From NCBI RefSeq assembly GCF_017853185.1, contig NZ_JAFMJZ010000011.1, forward strand, positions 1-40,173: a DNA stretch of 40,173 nt, written 5' to 3'. The notes under the pieces were generated by a model, which was not told the origin of the DNA, ran no database searches, and was given only the letters and a program-made list of their open reading frames with translations. Shown here piece by piece: positions 9,237 to 19,260 of the stretch (position 1 is the stretch's first letter; the number at the start of each line of letters is the position of its first letter). This DNA is from Mycolicibacterium sp. GTDB lineage: Bacteria; Actinomycetota; Actinomycetes; Mycobacteriales; Mycobacteriaceae. The translations under genes were made by a program, and so were the position numbers.

Positions 9237-9386
9237 TCGGCTTCAGAGCCGGTGGAGCCGGTCGAGGTGCACCGATCCGGTCCCCCGGTGCGGTCGGACC
9301 GACCCGGGTCGGCGGAACGGTCGCGGGGCCACCGCGGGGACCTGGGCCCGACACCACACTCCCGCTACGCGGCCAAGCACGGACGC

Positions 9387-10067
9387 TCAGGCCAGAGCCT
9401 GGTCGGCCGCCTCATCTGCCGCGTGCGCCAGCCGGCGCTGGAAGGTCACCAGAATGCCCGCCATCGCGGCCGTGATGGCCCCAGCCAGCCCGAGTGCCAC
9501 CCAGGCCGCGGTGTCGGTGTGGGTGGCCAGCAGATAGGTGGCGGTGGCCACCGCGGTCAGGGCCAGTCCCATCGCCCCCAGCAGCGAGGTCGTTCCCCGC
9601 AGCCAGATCCGCTCCAGGACGACGTTGATCCGCGACACCGGCCGGGCATGCGACGGCTTGCGCAGATACGGGTCGACGGCTGCGCCGAACACCCGCAGCT
9701 TCTCGGTGGGCGCCTCCGCCCGGGGCGAGGTGGGCAGCGGGTCGGACGCCCTCTCGGGGCTCTCGGCCGATCCGGTGTCTGCCGCCGGAGCAGCGGCGGC
9801 CAGTGCGGCGCGACGGGCGCGGATCAGCAGCGGAATCGCCCCGAGGATGACCACCGCCGAGATGACGATGATCGTGTACAGCAGCCAGGAGGACCCCGAT
9901 CCGCCGCTCGGCCGGTGGCCGCTGCCGAGCTGAACCAGCGCCACGGTCGCGATCGCGCTGACCGCCAGCAGCACCAGCCAGATCGCACCGCACACACCGA
10001 CCATCAGCCGGTCCACGGTTTCCGGCGATCGGCCGGCCGGAATGGGTGATTCGCCTGAGTGCGCCAT
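9387..10067 (-). CDS. DUF2561 membrane protein (Rv2197c-like), 226 aa
   Basis: Conserved mycobacterial membrane protein of unknown function. Four membrane segments are visible: about residues 20-46, 60-82, 158-180 and 186-208. Between the second and third lies a cytosolic Ala/Pro/Glu-rich loop of about 70 residues, ending in a basic stretch (YLRKPSHARP). The ATG at 10067 overlaps the stop of mmpS3 by one base (TGATG), so the two are translationally coupled. Being placed among oxidase genes suggests a link to the respiratory supercomplex, but I see no motif that proves it. Confidence 0.85.
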   Translation of the reverse strand: MAHSGESPIPAGRSPETVDRLMVGVCGAIWLVLLAVSAIATVALVQLGSGHRPSGGSGSSWLLYTIIVISAVVILGAIPLLIRARRAALAAAAPAADTGSAESPERASDPLPTSPRAEAPTEKLRVFGAAVDPYLRKPSHARPVSRINVVLERIWLRGTTSLLGAMGLALTAVATATYLLATHTDTAAWVALGLAGAITAAMAGILVTFQRRLAHAADEAADQALA

Positions 10068-10903
10068 CAGCAGCTCGTCTGCGCGGCGTTGTTCTGATTC
10101 GATGAGAGCACCGTCCCGTCACTTGTGGTGATTGAGCAGTTCAGCCGGCTGACCAGGAACAGGCTGGAAGCCTGGACGGAGCCCACGTCCGACTGCGAGA
10201 TGGGCGTCACGGTCAGCGACCAGGGGATGTAGACGTTGCGCTGGGTGCGCCGCCGTCCGGAGGCGTCGACATAGGTGATGGTGATGATGTCACCGGGCGC
10301 CTTGGTTCCCGTCACGCTGTAGGTCACCTGTCGCGGGCCGGCCGGCGCCGTGCTCGTCGGCGGCGGGGGCGGCGGCGTGGTGACCGGCGGGGGCGGCGGT
10401 GGCGCCTCGACCACCACCGGCGGAGGGGGTTCGGGCTCCGGGGTCACCGTCACCGTCTCCGGCGGCGGAGGCGGGGGCGCCTCGGTGGTCTCCGGCGGTG
10501 GCGGTGGCGGCGGCGGGGCGGTGATCTGATCCTGTACCGGCGGCGGTTTGACCGTCGTCGTGGTGGCCGGATTGGCCAGGCTATCGGTGTCGGTACGGGT
10601 CACCAGCAGGGACACCGAGACGACCAGCGAGATCGCGGCGACGATGGCCGTGACGCCCACCACCCAGGGCCACTTCGGCGGCGGCAGTTCACCGGTGTCG
10701 CCGGACTCGTAGGAGTCGTAGTCGTAGAGCTCGAGTTCGGCCGGGAGGTACGGGCCGATGGTGTACTGCTCGGACTCCGGGGCGGAATAGGCCCGCTGGA
10801 AACCGGTGTCGGTCAGCTCATCCCGGTCGTCGCGGTACTCCGCGGTCGGGTCGTCCGACGGTTGACCGCCGGCGTCCTGATCCGGCGGATTGGGCCCGCT
10901 CAT
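10067..10903 (-). CDS. mmpS3: MmpS3-family membrane protein with polyproline linker, 278 aa
   Basis: Acidic cytosolic N-terminus of about 75 residues rich in Asp, Glu and Tyr, one membrane helix (about 78-103, [20 protein letters not shown]), then an extracytoplasmic Pro-rich linker of about 80 residues with runs of five to eight prolines. It ends in a beta-rich MmpS-type domain ([20 protein letters not shown]...) with two Cys that could pair. Unlike mmpS4/mmpS5 it has no mmpL partner nearby; it sits in the oxidase region and is coupled to DUF2561. The 184 bp separating it from ctaF contain no gene. A CAGGG just before the ATG is the only possible ribosome site. Confidence 0.88.
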   Translation of the reverse strand: MSGPNPPDQDAGGQPSDDPTAEYRDDRDELTDTGFQRAYSAPESEQYTIGPYLPAELELYDYDSYESGDTGELPPPKWPWVVGVTAIVAAISLVVSVSLLVTRTDTDSLANPATTTTVKPPPVQDQITAPPPPPPPPETTEAPPPPPPETVTVTPEPEPPPPVVVEAPPPPPPVTTPPPPPPTSTAPAGPRQVTYSVTGTKAPGDIITITYVDASGRRRTQRNVYIPWSLTVTPISQSDVGSVQASSLFLVSRLNCSITTSDGTVLSSNQNNAAQTSC

Positions 10904-11087
10904 CCCTGACTATCCTCTTCCGACTGCATCGGTCGGGCGGGTGCGGTCCCAGTTCGGTCTGGTAGGGCCCGCCGCGCCTCGCCTCACTTGCAGCAGAACA
11001 CTACCCAACTGCAGGTCCTGAAGCGCAGCAGCACACCGATAGGTGACGAATCACCGCCCCGATCGTGACCTTGGCGGTCGACCGGTC

Positions 11088-11504
11088 TCAGTGCTTCTCG
11101 GGCCCGACGTAGTACTCGAAGACCCAGCCACTCACCGAACCGAGCACGAACACGATGCCGGCCGCGATCAGCCACGGGAGCCACAGCGCCGCACCGACGG
11201 CCGCGACGGAGAACGACAGCGCAGCCATGATCGGCCACCAGCTGTGCGGAGCGAAGAATCCGAGCTCACCGGCGCCGTCGGCGATCTCGGCGTCCTCGAA
11301 GTCCTCCGGGCGGAGGTCGAGACGACGCGCCACGAACCGGAAGAAGGTGCCGATGATCAGCGTCAGCCCTGTGGTGAGGGCGAACGCGGTTGTGCCGGCC
11401 CACTCGATCTGGTGGGCGAAGATCGAGGTCAGCACACCGTAGGCGATGGTGACGACGATGAACAGACCCGTGAGGATCTCGAAGATTCGGGCTTCGATGC
11501 GCAT
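11088..11504 (-). CDS. ctaF: Cytochrome c oxidase subunit IV (actinobacterial), 138 aa
   Basis: Small membrane subunit of the aa3 oxidase specific to actinobacteria. Four helices are visible: about residues 8-30, 36-58, 90-110 and 112-132, with a charged cytosolic loop ([21 protein letters not shown]) after the second. Starts at ATG 11504 with AGGAG about 8 nt upstream. It lies 11 nt after the ctaC stop, so ctaC-ctaF form an operon. Length matches the family. Confidence 0.95.
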   Translation of the reverse strand: MRIEARIFEILTGLFIVVTIAYGVLTSIFAHQIEWAGTTAFALTTGLTLIIGTFFRFVARRLDLRPEDFEDAEIADGAGELGFFAPHSWWPIMAALSFSVAAVGAALWLPWLIAAGIVFVLGSVSGWVFEYYVGPEKH

Positions 11505-11515
11505 TGCGGTATCTC

Positions 11516-12613
11516 CTACTTGCTCGCCTGCGGAAGCAACCCGGTCTGCGCCCCCACCAACTCGCCGCGACGGCTATCGAACGGATGCGTGGTGGTGGCC
11601 ACCGGCGACTGGCCGATCGCCTGCAGCGCTTCGGCGTTCGTCTTACCGGCGATGCGCGCCTGCAGATAGGTCTTGAACTCCTCGGCCGAGACCACGCGGA
11701 TCTCGAAGTTCATCATCGCGTGGTACGTGCCGCACATCTCGGCGCAACGGCCGACGAAGGCACCGGTCTTGGTGATCTCGTCAACCTGCCAGATGTTCTC
11801 CGAGTGGTTGGCCTTCGGGTTCGGGAACACGTCGCGCTTGAACAGGAAGTCCGGGATCCAGAACGAGTGGATCACGTCGGCGGAAGCCTGCTGGAACTCG
11901 ATCCGCTTGCCGACCGGCAGCACCAGGATAGGAATCTCCTCGGTGGTGCCGACGGTCTCGACCTTGTCGAAGTTCAGGTAGGAGCGGTCCGCGGGGTTCA
12001 GACCGGCGATCGCGCCGACGAGCTCCTCGCCGTGCTTGTCCACGCCCTCGGGCTTGGACCGGAGCGCGGCCTGCTGGGCGGCGTCCACGCCGTCAAAGTT
12101 GAACGAGCCGTCCTTGAAGGCGACCTTCTGGTAGCCGAACTTCCAGTTCCACTGGAAGGCGGTGACGTCCACGGTCACCTCGGGATTGGGCTCCCGGTTG
12201 AGGAATTTGTTCTCGGTGATGACGGTGAAGTAGAAGAGCACGCCGACGATCACGATCGGGATCACCGTGAGCACCAGCTCCAACGGCATGTTGTAGCCGA
12301 ACTGGCGGGGCAGCTCGGTGTCGGTCTTCTTCTTGCGGAAGACGGTGGCGCACACGAAGAACAGTCCGTAGACGATCACGCCGACCACCAGGGCGGCGAT
12401 CACGGTGCCCATCCAGTAGGTCCGGCTGAACTGCGCATCAGGCGTGATGCCCTCGGGCCACCCCAGGCCGACCGCTTCACGCCAGCTGCAACCGCTCAGA
12501 GTCACGGCCAGGGCAGCGAATGTGACGGCCAACGCCGCCGTTCTACGGGCGGAACGGGTCCCGGACGGGGTCCCAGAACGGATCCCGGCACGGCCTAGAC
12601 CACGTGGTGTCAC
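11516..12613 (-). CDS. ctaC: Cytochrome c oxidase subunit II, lipoprotein with CuA site, 365 aa
   Basis: Accepts electrons from the QcrC haems through its binuclear CuA centre. Signal peptide with basic n-region and lipobox LSGC, so Cys42 should be lipidated. Two membrane helices follow ([20 protein letters not shown] and [19 protein letters not shown]). The cupredoxin domain has the CuA ligands His in VIHSFW and the C-x3-C-x3-H-x2-M pattern of [12 protein letters not shown]. An insertion of about 40 residues in the cupredoxin fold (around [19 protein letters not shown]) is typical of actinobacterial forms. GTG 12613 has AGGAGG 7 nt upstream. It is divergent from asnB. Confidence 0.97.
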   Translation of the reverse strand: MTPRGLGRAGIRSGTPSGTRSARRTAALAVTFAALAVTLSGCSWREAVGLGWPEGITPDAQFSRTYWMGTVIAALVVGVIVYGLFFVCATVFRKKKTDTELPRQFGYNMPLELVLTVIPIVIVGVLFYFTVITENKFLNREPNPEVTVDVTAFQWNWKFGYQKVAFKDGSFNFDGVDAAQQAALRSKPEGVDKHGEELVGAIAGLNPADRSYLNFDKVETVGTTEEIPILVLPVGKRIEFQQASADVIHSFWIPDFLFKRDVFPNPKANHSENIWQVDEITKTGAFVGRCAEMCGTYHAMMNFEIRVVSAEEFKTYLQARIAGKTNAEALQAIGQSPVATTTHPFDSRRGELVGAQTGLLPQASK

Positions 12614-12743
12614 CTCGGCGCCTCCTGTGTCACACGCTGCATCGCGAAACGAATACTACGCAGCGTAGACCACCCGGGTCCGGCAAGCTGACACACCTCG
12701 CGATTCGGGCCCGCACCGGTTCGGCCGGCATCCCGCATTGCGG

Positions 12744-12756
12744 CATACTGGGCCGA
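12744..12756 (+). promoter_or_regulatory. Candidate leaderless promoter of asnB
   Basis: CATACT at 12744-12749 is 7 nt before ATG 12757, identical in sequence and distance to the element before ctaE. No ribosome site precedes the ATG. Confidence 0.5.
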
Positions 12757-14688
12757 ATGTGCGGACTGCTTGCCCTGGTAGGAGACCCCTCCGGCGCGAT
12801 CACCGAACAGACCGTGGACGCCGTGGCGGGCGCGTCGCACCTGATGCGGCACCGCGGGCCCGACGAGCCGGGCACCTGGGCCGATGGTCAGGTGGTTCTG
12901 GGGTTCAACCGGCTGTCGATCATCGACATCGCGCACTCTCACCAGCCACTTCGCTGGGGCCCCCCGGGTGAACCGGACCGCTACGTGCTGGTCTTCAACG
13001 GGGAGATCTACAACTACCTGGAGTTACGGGCCGAACTCGCCGAGCGCCACGGTGCGATTTTCGCCACAGACGGCGACGCCGAGGCGATCGTCGCGGCCTA
13101 CCACCACTGGGGCACCGCCGCCCTGAGCCGGCTGCGCGGCATGTTCGCCTTCGCACTGTGGGACACCGCGCGCCGCGAACTTTTCTGCGCCCGCGACCCG
13201 TTCGGCATCAAACCGCTGTTCATGGCCACCGGACCGGGCGGCACCGCGGTGGGCAGCGAGAAGAAGTGCCTGCTCGACCTGGCCGACGTCCTGGACCTGG
13301 ACCTCGGCATCGACACCCGCGCGCTCCAGCACTACACGGTGCTGCAGTACGTGCCCGAGCCGGAGACCCTGCACCGAGGCGTGCGCCGGCTCGAGTCCGG
13401 CTGCTACGCCGTCATCCGTCCCGGCGAGGCGCCGAAGACCCACCGGTACTTCGAACCGCGCTTCTCCGCCGTCCCGTTCCGGGCTGGCGGCGAGCAGGCG
13501 CGCTACGACGAGATCACCGCGGTTCTCGAGGATTCGGTGGCCAAGCACATGCGCGCCGACGTGACGGTCGGGGCCTTCCTGTCCGGCGGCATCGACTCCA
13601 CCGCGATCGCCGCACTGGCCATCCGGCACAACCCCAAGCTGATCACCTTCACCACCGGGTTCGAGCGCGAAGGTTTCTCCGAGGTAGACGTCGCGGTGGC
13701 CTCGGCCGAGGCGATCGGCGCGCGCCATGTCACCAAGGTGGTCAGCCAGGCGGAGTTCGTCGAGGCACTGCCGGAGATCGTCTGGTACCTCGACGAGCCG
13801 GTGGCCGACCCGGCACTGGTTCCACTGTTCTTCATCGCCCGCGAAGCCCGCAAACACGTCAAGGTGGTGCTCTCCGGCGAAGGCGCCGACGAACTCTTCG
13901 GCGGCTACACCATCTATCGGGAACCTTTGTCGCTCAAGGCTTTCGACTACCTGCCCCGGCCGTTGCGCAAATCACTCGGCAAAGCGTCGCGGCCGCTGCC
14001 CGACGGTATGCGGGGCAAGAGCCTGCTGCACCGCGGTTCACTGACGCTCGAAGAGCGCTACTACGGCAATGCCCGCAGTTTCTCCGACGAACAACTGCGC
14101 GCGGTGCTGCCGGACTTCAACCCGGACTGGACGCACACCGACGTGACCGCAGCGGTCTACGGACAGTCGCAGGGCTGGGATCCGGTGGCCCGGATGCAGC
14201 ACATCGACCTGTTCACCTGGCTGCGCGGCGACATCCTGGTCAAGGCCGACAAGATGACGATGGCCAACTCGCTGGAGTTGCGAGTGCCGTTCCTGGACCC
14301 CGAGGTGTTCGCGGTGGCCTCCCGGCTCCCCTACGACCAGAAGATCACCCGGACCACCACCAAGTACGCGCTGCGCCGAGCGCTGGAGCCGATCGTGCCC
14401 GCGCACGTGCTCAATCGCGCGAAGCTGGGCTTCCCGGTACCGATCCGGCACTGGCTGCGGTCCGGGGAACTGCTGGAGTGGGCCAATCAGACGGTCGCCA
14501 CCTCACAGGCCGGGCATCTGGTCGATCTGGCCGGCGTGCGCACCATGCTCGAGGAGCACCGCACCGGCGTCAGCGACCACAGCCGCAGGTTGTGGACGGT
14601 GCTGATCTTCCTGCTCTGGCACGCCATCTTCGTCGAACACAGCGTGGTGCCGACAATCAGCGAACCGCACTACCCCGTGCAGCTGTAG
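12757..14688 (+). CDS. asnB: Glutamine-dependent amidotransferase, AsnB/LtsA family, 643 aa
   Basis: Class II amidotransferase. The mature N-terminus is the nucleophile Cys2 of MCGLLALV, followed by the glutaminase domain (RHRGPDEPG, NGEIYNY) to about residue 210. The synthetase domain has the ATP pyrophosphatase loop FLSGGIDST and the GEGADELFGGY motif. Annotated as asparagine synthetase, but mycobacterial AsnB and corynebacterial LtsA are known to act in amidation of meso-diaminopimelate in peptidoglycan, which fits the length. ATG 12757 is fixed by the need for Cys at position 2; upstream in-frame starts are excluded by this. Converges with adoK, with 3 bp between stops. Confidence 0.95.
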   Translation: MCGLLALVGDPSGAITEQTVDAVAGASHLMRHRGPDEPGTWADGQVVLGFNRLSIIDIAHSHQPLRWGPPGEPDRYVLVFNGEIYNYLELRAELAERHGAIFATDGDAEAIVAAYHHWGTAALSRLRGMFAFALWDTARRELFCARDPFGIKPLFMATGPGGTAVGSEKKCLLDLADVLDLDLGIDTRALQHYTVLQYVPEPETLHRGVRRLESGCYAVIRPGEAPKTHRYFEPRFSAVPFRAGGEQARYDEITAVLEDSVAKHMRADVTVGAFLSGGIDSTAIAALAIRHNPKLITFTTGFEREGFSEVDVAVASAEAIGARHVTKVVSQAEFVEALPEIVWYLDEPVADPALVPLFFIAREARKHVKVVLSGEGADELFGGYTIYREPLSLKAFDYLPRPLRKSLGKASRPLPDGMRGKSLLHRGSLTLEERYYGNARSFSDEQLRAVLPDFNPDWTHTDVTAAVYGQSQGWDPVARMQHIDLFTWLRGDILVKADKMTMANSLELRVPFLDPEVFAVASRLPYDQKITRTTTKYALRRALEPIVPAHVLNRAKLGFPVPIRHWLRSGELLEWANQTVATSQAGHLVDLAGVRTMLEEHRTGVSDHSRRLWTVLIFLLWHAIFVEHSVVPTISEPHYPVQL

Positions 14689-14691
14689 GCC

Positions 14692-15720
<1,029 letters not shown>

Positions 15721-15761
15721 CTATATGGCCACCCCGATCGAACGACCTTCAGGAGACCCCC

Positions 15762-16415
15762 ATGGCCGGCCCGTACCCGCCGTACCAGCCGGTCGGCTCC
15801 CAGGGTCAATCCGGCTTTCAAGGCCCCCCGCAACCCCTCCCCGGCGAGCCGGTGCCGTATCCGTCCGGCTATCCCGGCGGTTACCCCGGTCCCCTGCCTC
15901 CACCGGTCGGATACCCCGCACCCGGGCCCGTTCGCGGTGGACGGAAGCTGTGGTGGGCGCTCGGCGCGCTGGCCGTGGTGGGCGCCCTGGTCGCCGGGGC
16001 GCTGCTGATCGGGCTGGGCCGTTCGGGCAGCGGCTCGGCCGGATTCACCGACGCCGCCGCCAAGACCGCGATCCAGAACTACCTGACCGCCTTGTCGTCC
16101 TCGGACAGCGAGACCATCGCGCGCAACAACGCCTGCGGCATGTTCGACGCCCTCAAGGAGCGCAAGTCGGACATGGCGCTGGCCCGGCTGGGCAGTGACG
16201 CGTTCCGCAAGCAGTTCAGCCAGGCGGAGGTGACCTCGATCGACAAGATCGTGCCGGCCTCGTCCTATCAGGCCCAGGTGCTGTTCACCATGAAGGTGAC
16301 GCGGACCAGCACCCGCAGTAATCGCGATGAGGAGCAGGGCGTCGCGCAGTTACTGCGGCAGGACGACCAGATTCTGGTGTGCTCCTACCTGCTGCGGACG
16401 TCCGCCCAGTACTGA
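15762..16415 (+). CDS. Pro/Gly/Tyr-rich membrane protein (Rv2203-like), 217 aa
   Basis: Cytosolic N-terminal 58 residues rich in Pro, Gly and Tyr (PYPPYQP, PSGYPGGYPG), then a basic GGRKLWW junction and one membrane helix (about 62-85). The outer domain of about 130 residues (TDAAAKTAIQNYLTALSSSDSETIARNNACGMFD) resembles the small alpha+beta DUF4878/nuclear-transport-factor-like domains found in many mycobacterial membrane proteins; function unknown. ATG 15762 has CAGGAGA 5 nt upstream. The last codons and stop lie in the first unit of a 34-bp tandem repeat. Confidence 0.85.
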   Translation: MAGPYPPYQPVGSQGQSGFQGPPQPLPGEPVPYPSGYPGGYPGPLPPPVGYPAPGPVRGGRKLWWALGALAVVGALVAGALLIGLGRSGSGSAGFTDAAAKTAIQNYLTALSSSDSETIARNNACGMFDALKERKSDMALARLGSDAFRKQFSQAEVTSIDKIVPASSYQAQVLFTMKVTRTSTRSNRDEEQGVAQLLRQDDQILVCSYLLRTSAQY

Positions 16416-16474
16416 ACGCAGTGAGGGACTGCATCAGCCCCAGTACTGAACGCAGTGAAGGACTGAATCAGCCC
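16407..16474. repeat. 34-bp tandem duplication covering the stop codon of the upstream gene
   Basis: Units 16407-16440 and 16441-16474 differ at only two positions. Each begins CAGTACTGAACGCAGTGA, so the codons Gln-Tyr-stop that end the upstream gene are repeated. A 10-bp remnant of a third unit follows at 16475-16484. It lies between convergent genes, 18 bp before the stop of the Fe-S carrier gene. Confidence 0.95.
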
Positions 16475-16491
16475 CAAGTACTGGCCTTGGA

Positions 16492-16854
16492 TCAGTTGAA
16501 CGAGTCGCCGCAGGCGCACGAACCGGTGGCGTTGGGGTTGTCGATCGTGAAGCCCTGCTTCTCGATGCTGTCCACGAAGTCGACGGTGGCGCCCTGCACG
16601 TAGGGGGCGCTCATCCGGTCGACGGTCAGGTTGACCCCGCCGAACTCCACGGTGAGATCACCGTCGAGGGCGCGGTCGTCGAAGAACAGGTTGTATCGCA
16701 GACCGGCGCAGCCACCTGGCTGAACGGCGATGCGCAACGCGAGGTCGTCACGACCCTCCTGCTCCAGCAGCGCCTTGGCCTTGGCCGCGGCGGCGTCGGT
16801 CAACGTCACGCCGTGGACGGCGGTCTCGGTCGAAGTGGCCGACTCGTCGGACAT
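16492..16854 (-). CDS. A-type iron-sulfur cluster carrier (ErpA/IscA-like), 120 aa
   Basis: HesB/IscA/SufA-family carrier that receives a cluster from the SUF machinery and passes it to apo-proteins. The three conserved ligands are Cys49 in GGCAGLRY and Cys113/Cys115 in GSCACGDSF. A charged, probably disordered N-terminus of about 14 residues precedes the fold. ATG 16854 has AGGGAGA about 5 nt upstream. Rv2204c-like. Placement near the Fe-S-dependent bcc complex and LipA is suggestive, but clients are not shown by sequence. Gene symbol withheld because erpA and sufA types are not distinguishable by eye. Confidence 0.95.
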   Translation of the reverse strand: MSDESATSTETAVHGVTLTDAAAAKAKALLEQEGRDDLALRIAVQPGGCAGLRYNLFFDDRALDGDLTVEFGGVNLTVDRMSAPYVQGATVDFVDSIEKQGFTIDNPNATGSCACGDSFN

Positions 16855-16942
16855 CGGATCTCCCTCACGCTGGTTGTGGTGCGAATGTCTGTTCCGGCCC
16901 GGTCACTGCGGCCTACCTGCACAACGGTACCCGCTGCCCGCA

Positions 16943-18010
16943 CTATTCCCGAGGCAGTCCGGCGGCCACCCGTTCTGCCAGCCCGGTGAGCTGTTCGGCG
17001 GCGTCGTCGATGGCCCGACGCACCGAACCGCAGTAGTCGGCGAGCGAGTGCGCCGCGGCGATTCCGGCCTCCCGCAGCGCGGCCGCGTCCAGAGTGACCT
17101 GCCCGGCCAGCACCAGCACCGGCACCGGCCCCGCAGCGGCGGCCATCCGGGCCAGCGCGCCGACCACCTTGCCGTGCAGCGACTGATCGTCGAGGCGACC
17201 CTCCCCTGTGACCACCAGGTCAGACGCCCCGATCTCCGCGGCCAGGCCGGTGTGTTCGGCGATGACGGAAGCACCGGACTCCCGCCGGCCACCCAGCGCC
17301 AGCAGGGCCGCACCGATTCCCCCGGCCGCTCCGGCGCCCGGCTCACCGCGGATCGGCCGGCCGGCCACGGCCTCCAGGTCCGCCGCCCATCCGGATATCC
17401 GGTCCTCCAGCACCGCCACGGTGTCCGGGTCGGCACCCTTCTGCGGCCCGAACACCTGCGCCGCCCCGCGCGGGCCGAGCAGCGGATTCTCGACGTCGGT
17501 GGCGGCGATCAGCCGAACGCCCGCCAGCCGGGCCACGGCCCGGTCCGGCCCACCGAGCGCTTCGACCATGCCCCGGCCGCCGTCGGTGCATCCGCTGCCG
17601 CCCAGACCGATGACCACCGTCCGGGCGCCCTGGGTGAGGGCGGCCCCGATCAGCTCGCCGAGACCGCGACTGTGCGCGGCCAGCGCGGTCTGTGGTGTGG
17701 GCGGGCCGCCGAGCAGATGCAGCCCGCAGGCCTGCGCGCACTCCAGATACGCCGTCCGGGTGTCCCCGTCGAAGAGCCAGCCGGCCTCGACCTGCCCTGC
17801 GAGCGGCCCGGCCACCCGGGAGCGGCGGGCCTGAAAACCGCGTTCGCGGGCGGCCAGCACCTCGAGGAATCCCGGCCCGCCATCGGATTGCGGCGCCGGC
17901 ACCAGGACGTCGGCGGGGCGGGCCGCGCGCCACCCCGCGGCGATGGAGCGTGCCGCCTCGACCGCGGTGAGGCTGTCGCCGAAGCAGTCCGGGGCAATCA
18001 GCACACGCAT
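16943..18010 (-). CDS. Glycerate kinase (GlxK/GarK family), 355 aa
   Basis: Phosphorylates D-glycerate. Family signatures are visible: [16 protein letters not shown] at the start, [12 protein letters not shown], the glycine-rich [29 protein letters not shown] and [16 protein letters not shown] near residue 265. Canonical members begin IAPDSFKGSLSA; here CFGD replaces SFKG, so the Lys normally at that place is absent. Length is slightly under the usual 375-380. ATG 18010 is 6 nt from a -10 hexamer, suggesting a leaderless transcript. Divergent from DUF3043, with only 37 bp between start codons. Confidence 0.9.
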   Translation of the reverse strand: MRVLIAPDCFGDSLTAVEAARSIAAGWRAARPADVLVPAPQSDGGPGFLEVLAARERGFQARRSRVAGPLAGQVEAGWLFDGDTRTAYLECAQACGLHLLGGPPTPQTALAAHSRGLGELIGAALTQGARTVVIGLGGSGCTDGGRGMVEALGGPDRAVARLAGVRLIAATDVENPLLGPRGAAQVFGPQKGADPDTVAVLEDRISGWAADLEAVAGRPIRGEPGAGAAGGIGAALLALGGRRESGASVIAEHTGLAAEIGASDLVVTGEGRLDDQSLHGKVVGALARMAAAAGPVPVLVLAGQVTLDAAALREAGIAAAHSLADYCGSVRRAIDDAAEQLTGLAERVAAGLPRE

Positions 18011-18016
18011 CTCTGC

Positions 18017-18040
18017 AGGCTAGATGCACCCCGGTAATCT
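18017..18040. promoter_or_regulatory. Back-to-back -10 elements, glycerate kinase / DUF3043
   Basis: TAGCCT reads leftward at 18022-18017, 6 nt from ATG 18010. TAATCT reads rightward at 18035-18040, 7 nt from GTG 18048. The hexamers are 12 bp apart, so polymerase bound at one must cover the other. Both transcripts would be leaderless. Confidence 0.6.
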
Positions 18041-18047
18041 GACAGGC

Positions 18048-18722
18048 GTGAAGCTGCTGGGCCGTAACAACGACGACGCCGACCCCACGTCCGGATCGCA
18101 GGTCGCCGGGGTGACCAGGGAGGGGGCGGCCCGGGCGCAGGATCCGGCCACCGGGACCACCGCCCCGAAGGGCCGCCCGACACCCAAACGAAGCACCTCA
18201 CAGCGTCGCGGACCGGTCGCCCCGGCGCCGGCGACGGCCGCCGAGGCCCGCAAGCGCCGCAAGGAGTTGCGCTCCACCATGACCAAGGAGGAGCGCAAGG
18301 CCGACAAGGAGAAGCGCCGCGCCGCCCTGAACACCCGCCGCGAGCGGATGCTGGACGGCGACGAGGCCTACCTGTTGCCGCGCGACAAGGGCCCGGTGCG
18401 GCGCTACGCCCGCGACATCGTCGACTCACGTCGCAGTGCGCTGAGCTATTTCATGCCGGCAGCGCTGGGCCTGATCTTCTTCTCGATGGCGCTGCCGCAG
18501 CTGCAGCAGTACATGTCGCTGGCGATGCTGGCCGTCATGGTGATCATGGCCATCGACGGAATCCTGTTGGCCCGCAAGGTGAATAAGGCGGTCGATGCCA
18601 AGTTCCCGAATAGCGGTGAGACGCATCTGAAGCTGGGCGTCTACGCCGTGGGCCGGGCCACCCAGATTCGCCGGATGCGTACCCCGCGGCCCCGGGTCTC
18701 GCTCGGCGACAAGGTTGCCTGA
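18048..18722 (+). CDS. DUF3043 membrane protein (Rv2206-like), 224 aa
   Basis: Conserved actinobacterial membrane protein of unknown function. The first 115 residues are hydrophilic and strongly basic with Lys/Arg/Glu-rich helices (EARKRRKELRSTMTKEERKADKEKRR), possibly coiled coil or nucleic-acid binding. Two membrane helices follow, about residues 131-150 and 155-175, forming a hairpin. The C-terminal tail is basic (RRMRTPRPRVSLGDKVA). GTG 18048 is chosen because it yields MKLLGRNN and is 7 nt from a good -10; an in-frame ATG at 18024 lies upstream of that hexamer and could not be on the transcript. Confidence 0.88.
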   Translation: MKLLGRNNDDADPTSGSQVAGVTREGAARAQDPATGTTAPKGRPTPKRSTSQRRGPVAPAPATAAEARKRRKELRSTMTKEERKADKEKRRAALNTRRERMLDGDEAYLLPRDKGPVRRYARDIVDSRRSALSYFMPAALGLIFFSMALPQLQQYMSLAMLAVMVIMAIDGILLARKVNKAVDAKFPNSGETHLKLGVYAVGRATQIRRMRTPRPRVSLGDKVA

Positions 18723-18732
18723 GCGCACGCCC

Positions 18733-19260
18733 GTGCGCACCCTGGTGCTCGGCGGAATCCGGTCCGGCAAGTCCGACTGGGCCGAGGCGGCAATCTCCCG
18801 CCAATGCCCGTCCGGCGCCGTCCGCTATGTCGCCACCGGGCCGACCGATTCCCCCGGGGACCAGTCCTGGACGGCCCGGATCGCGGCACACCGCAGTCGT
18901 CGTCCGTCGTCGTGGACCACGGTGGAGACCGGCGACCTGAGCGCCGAACTGCGCCGCCGGCCACACACCGCCACCCTGGTCGACGACCTCGGCGGCTGGC
19001 TTACCGGCGCACTGGACCGCCGCGGCTGGGACGCCCCGATGGACGCCGACGTCGACGAATTGCTCACCGCCGTCACCGAATTCACCGGCCCCCTCCTGCT
19101 GGTCAGTCCGGAGGTCGGACTGAGCCTGGTGCCTGCCACCGCGGTTGGCCGCCGGTTCGCCGACGAGTTGGGTGCGCTGAACCGCCGGCTCGCCGATATT
19201 TGCGATCAGGTGGTCCTCATCATCGCCGGACAGCCGATGTGGGTAAAGGAGCGCCGCTGA
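18733..19260 (+). CDS. cobU: Adenosylcobinamide kinase / guanylyltransferase, 175 aa
   Basis: Bifunctional enzyme that phosphorylates adenosylcobinamide and adds GMP, preparing the nucleotide loop of cobalamin. The P-loop GGIRSGKS lies at the extreme N-terminus, as in the family. The [17 protein letters not shown] motif contains the His that is guanylylated in CobU, and [10 protein letters not shown] matches the second nucleotide motif. GTG 18733 gives [14 protein letters not shown] and normal length; TTG 18715, overlapping the preceding stop by 8 nt, would add six residues. It overlaps cobT by one base (TGATG). In M. tuberculosis I recall cobU elsewhere (Rv0254c), so clustering with cobT-cobS is a difference. 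Confidence 0.93.
   Translation: MRTLVLGGIRSGKSDWAEAAISRQCPSGAVRYVATGPTDSPGDQSWTARIAAHRSRRPSSWTTVETGDLSAELRRRPHTATLVDDLGGWLTGALDRRGWDAPMDADVDELLTAVTEFTGPLLLVSPEVGLSLVPATAVGRRFADELGALNRRLADICDQVVLIIAGQPMWVKERR

Noticed and set aside
10330..10560. Simple-sequence repeat in mmpS3
   Set aside because: The GGCGGCGG-type tracts encode the polyproline linker of the protein in frame; explained by coding.
18640..18732. Cobalamin riboswitch before cobU
   Set aside because: The interval is coding sequence of DUF3043 almost up to cobU and shows no B12-box-like element.
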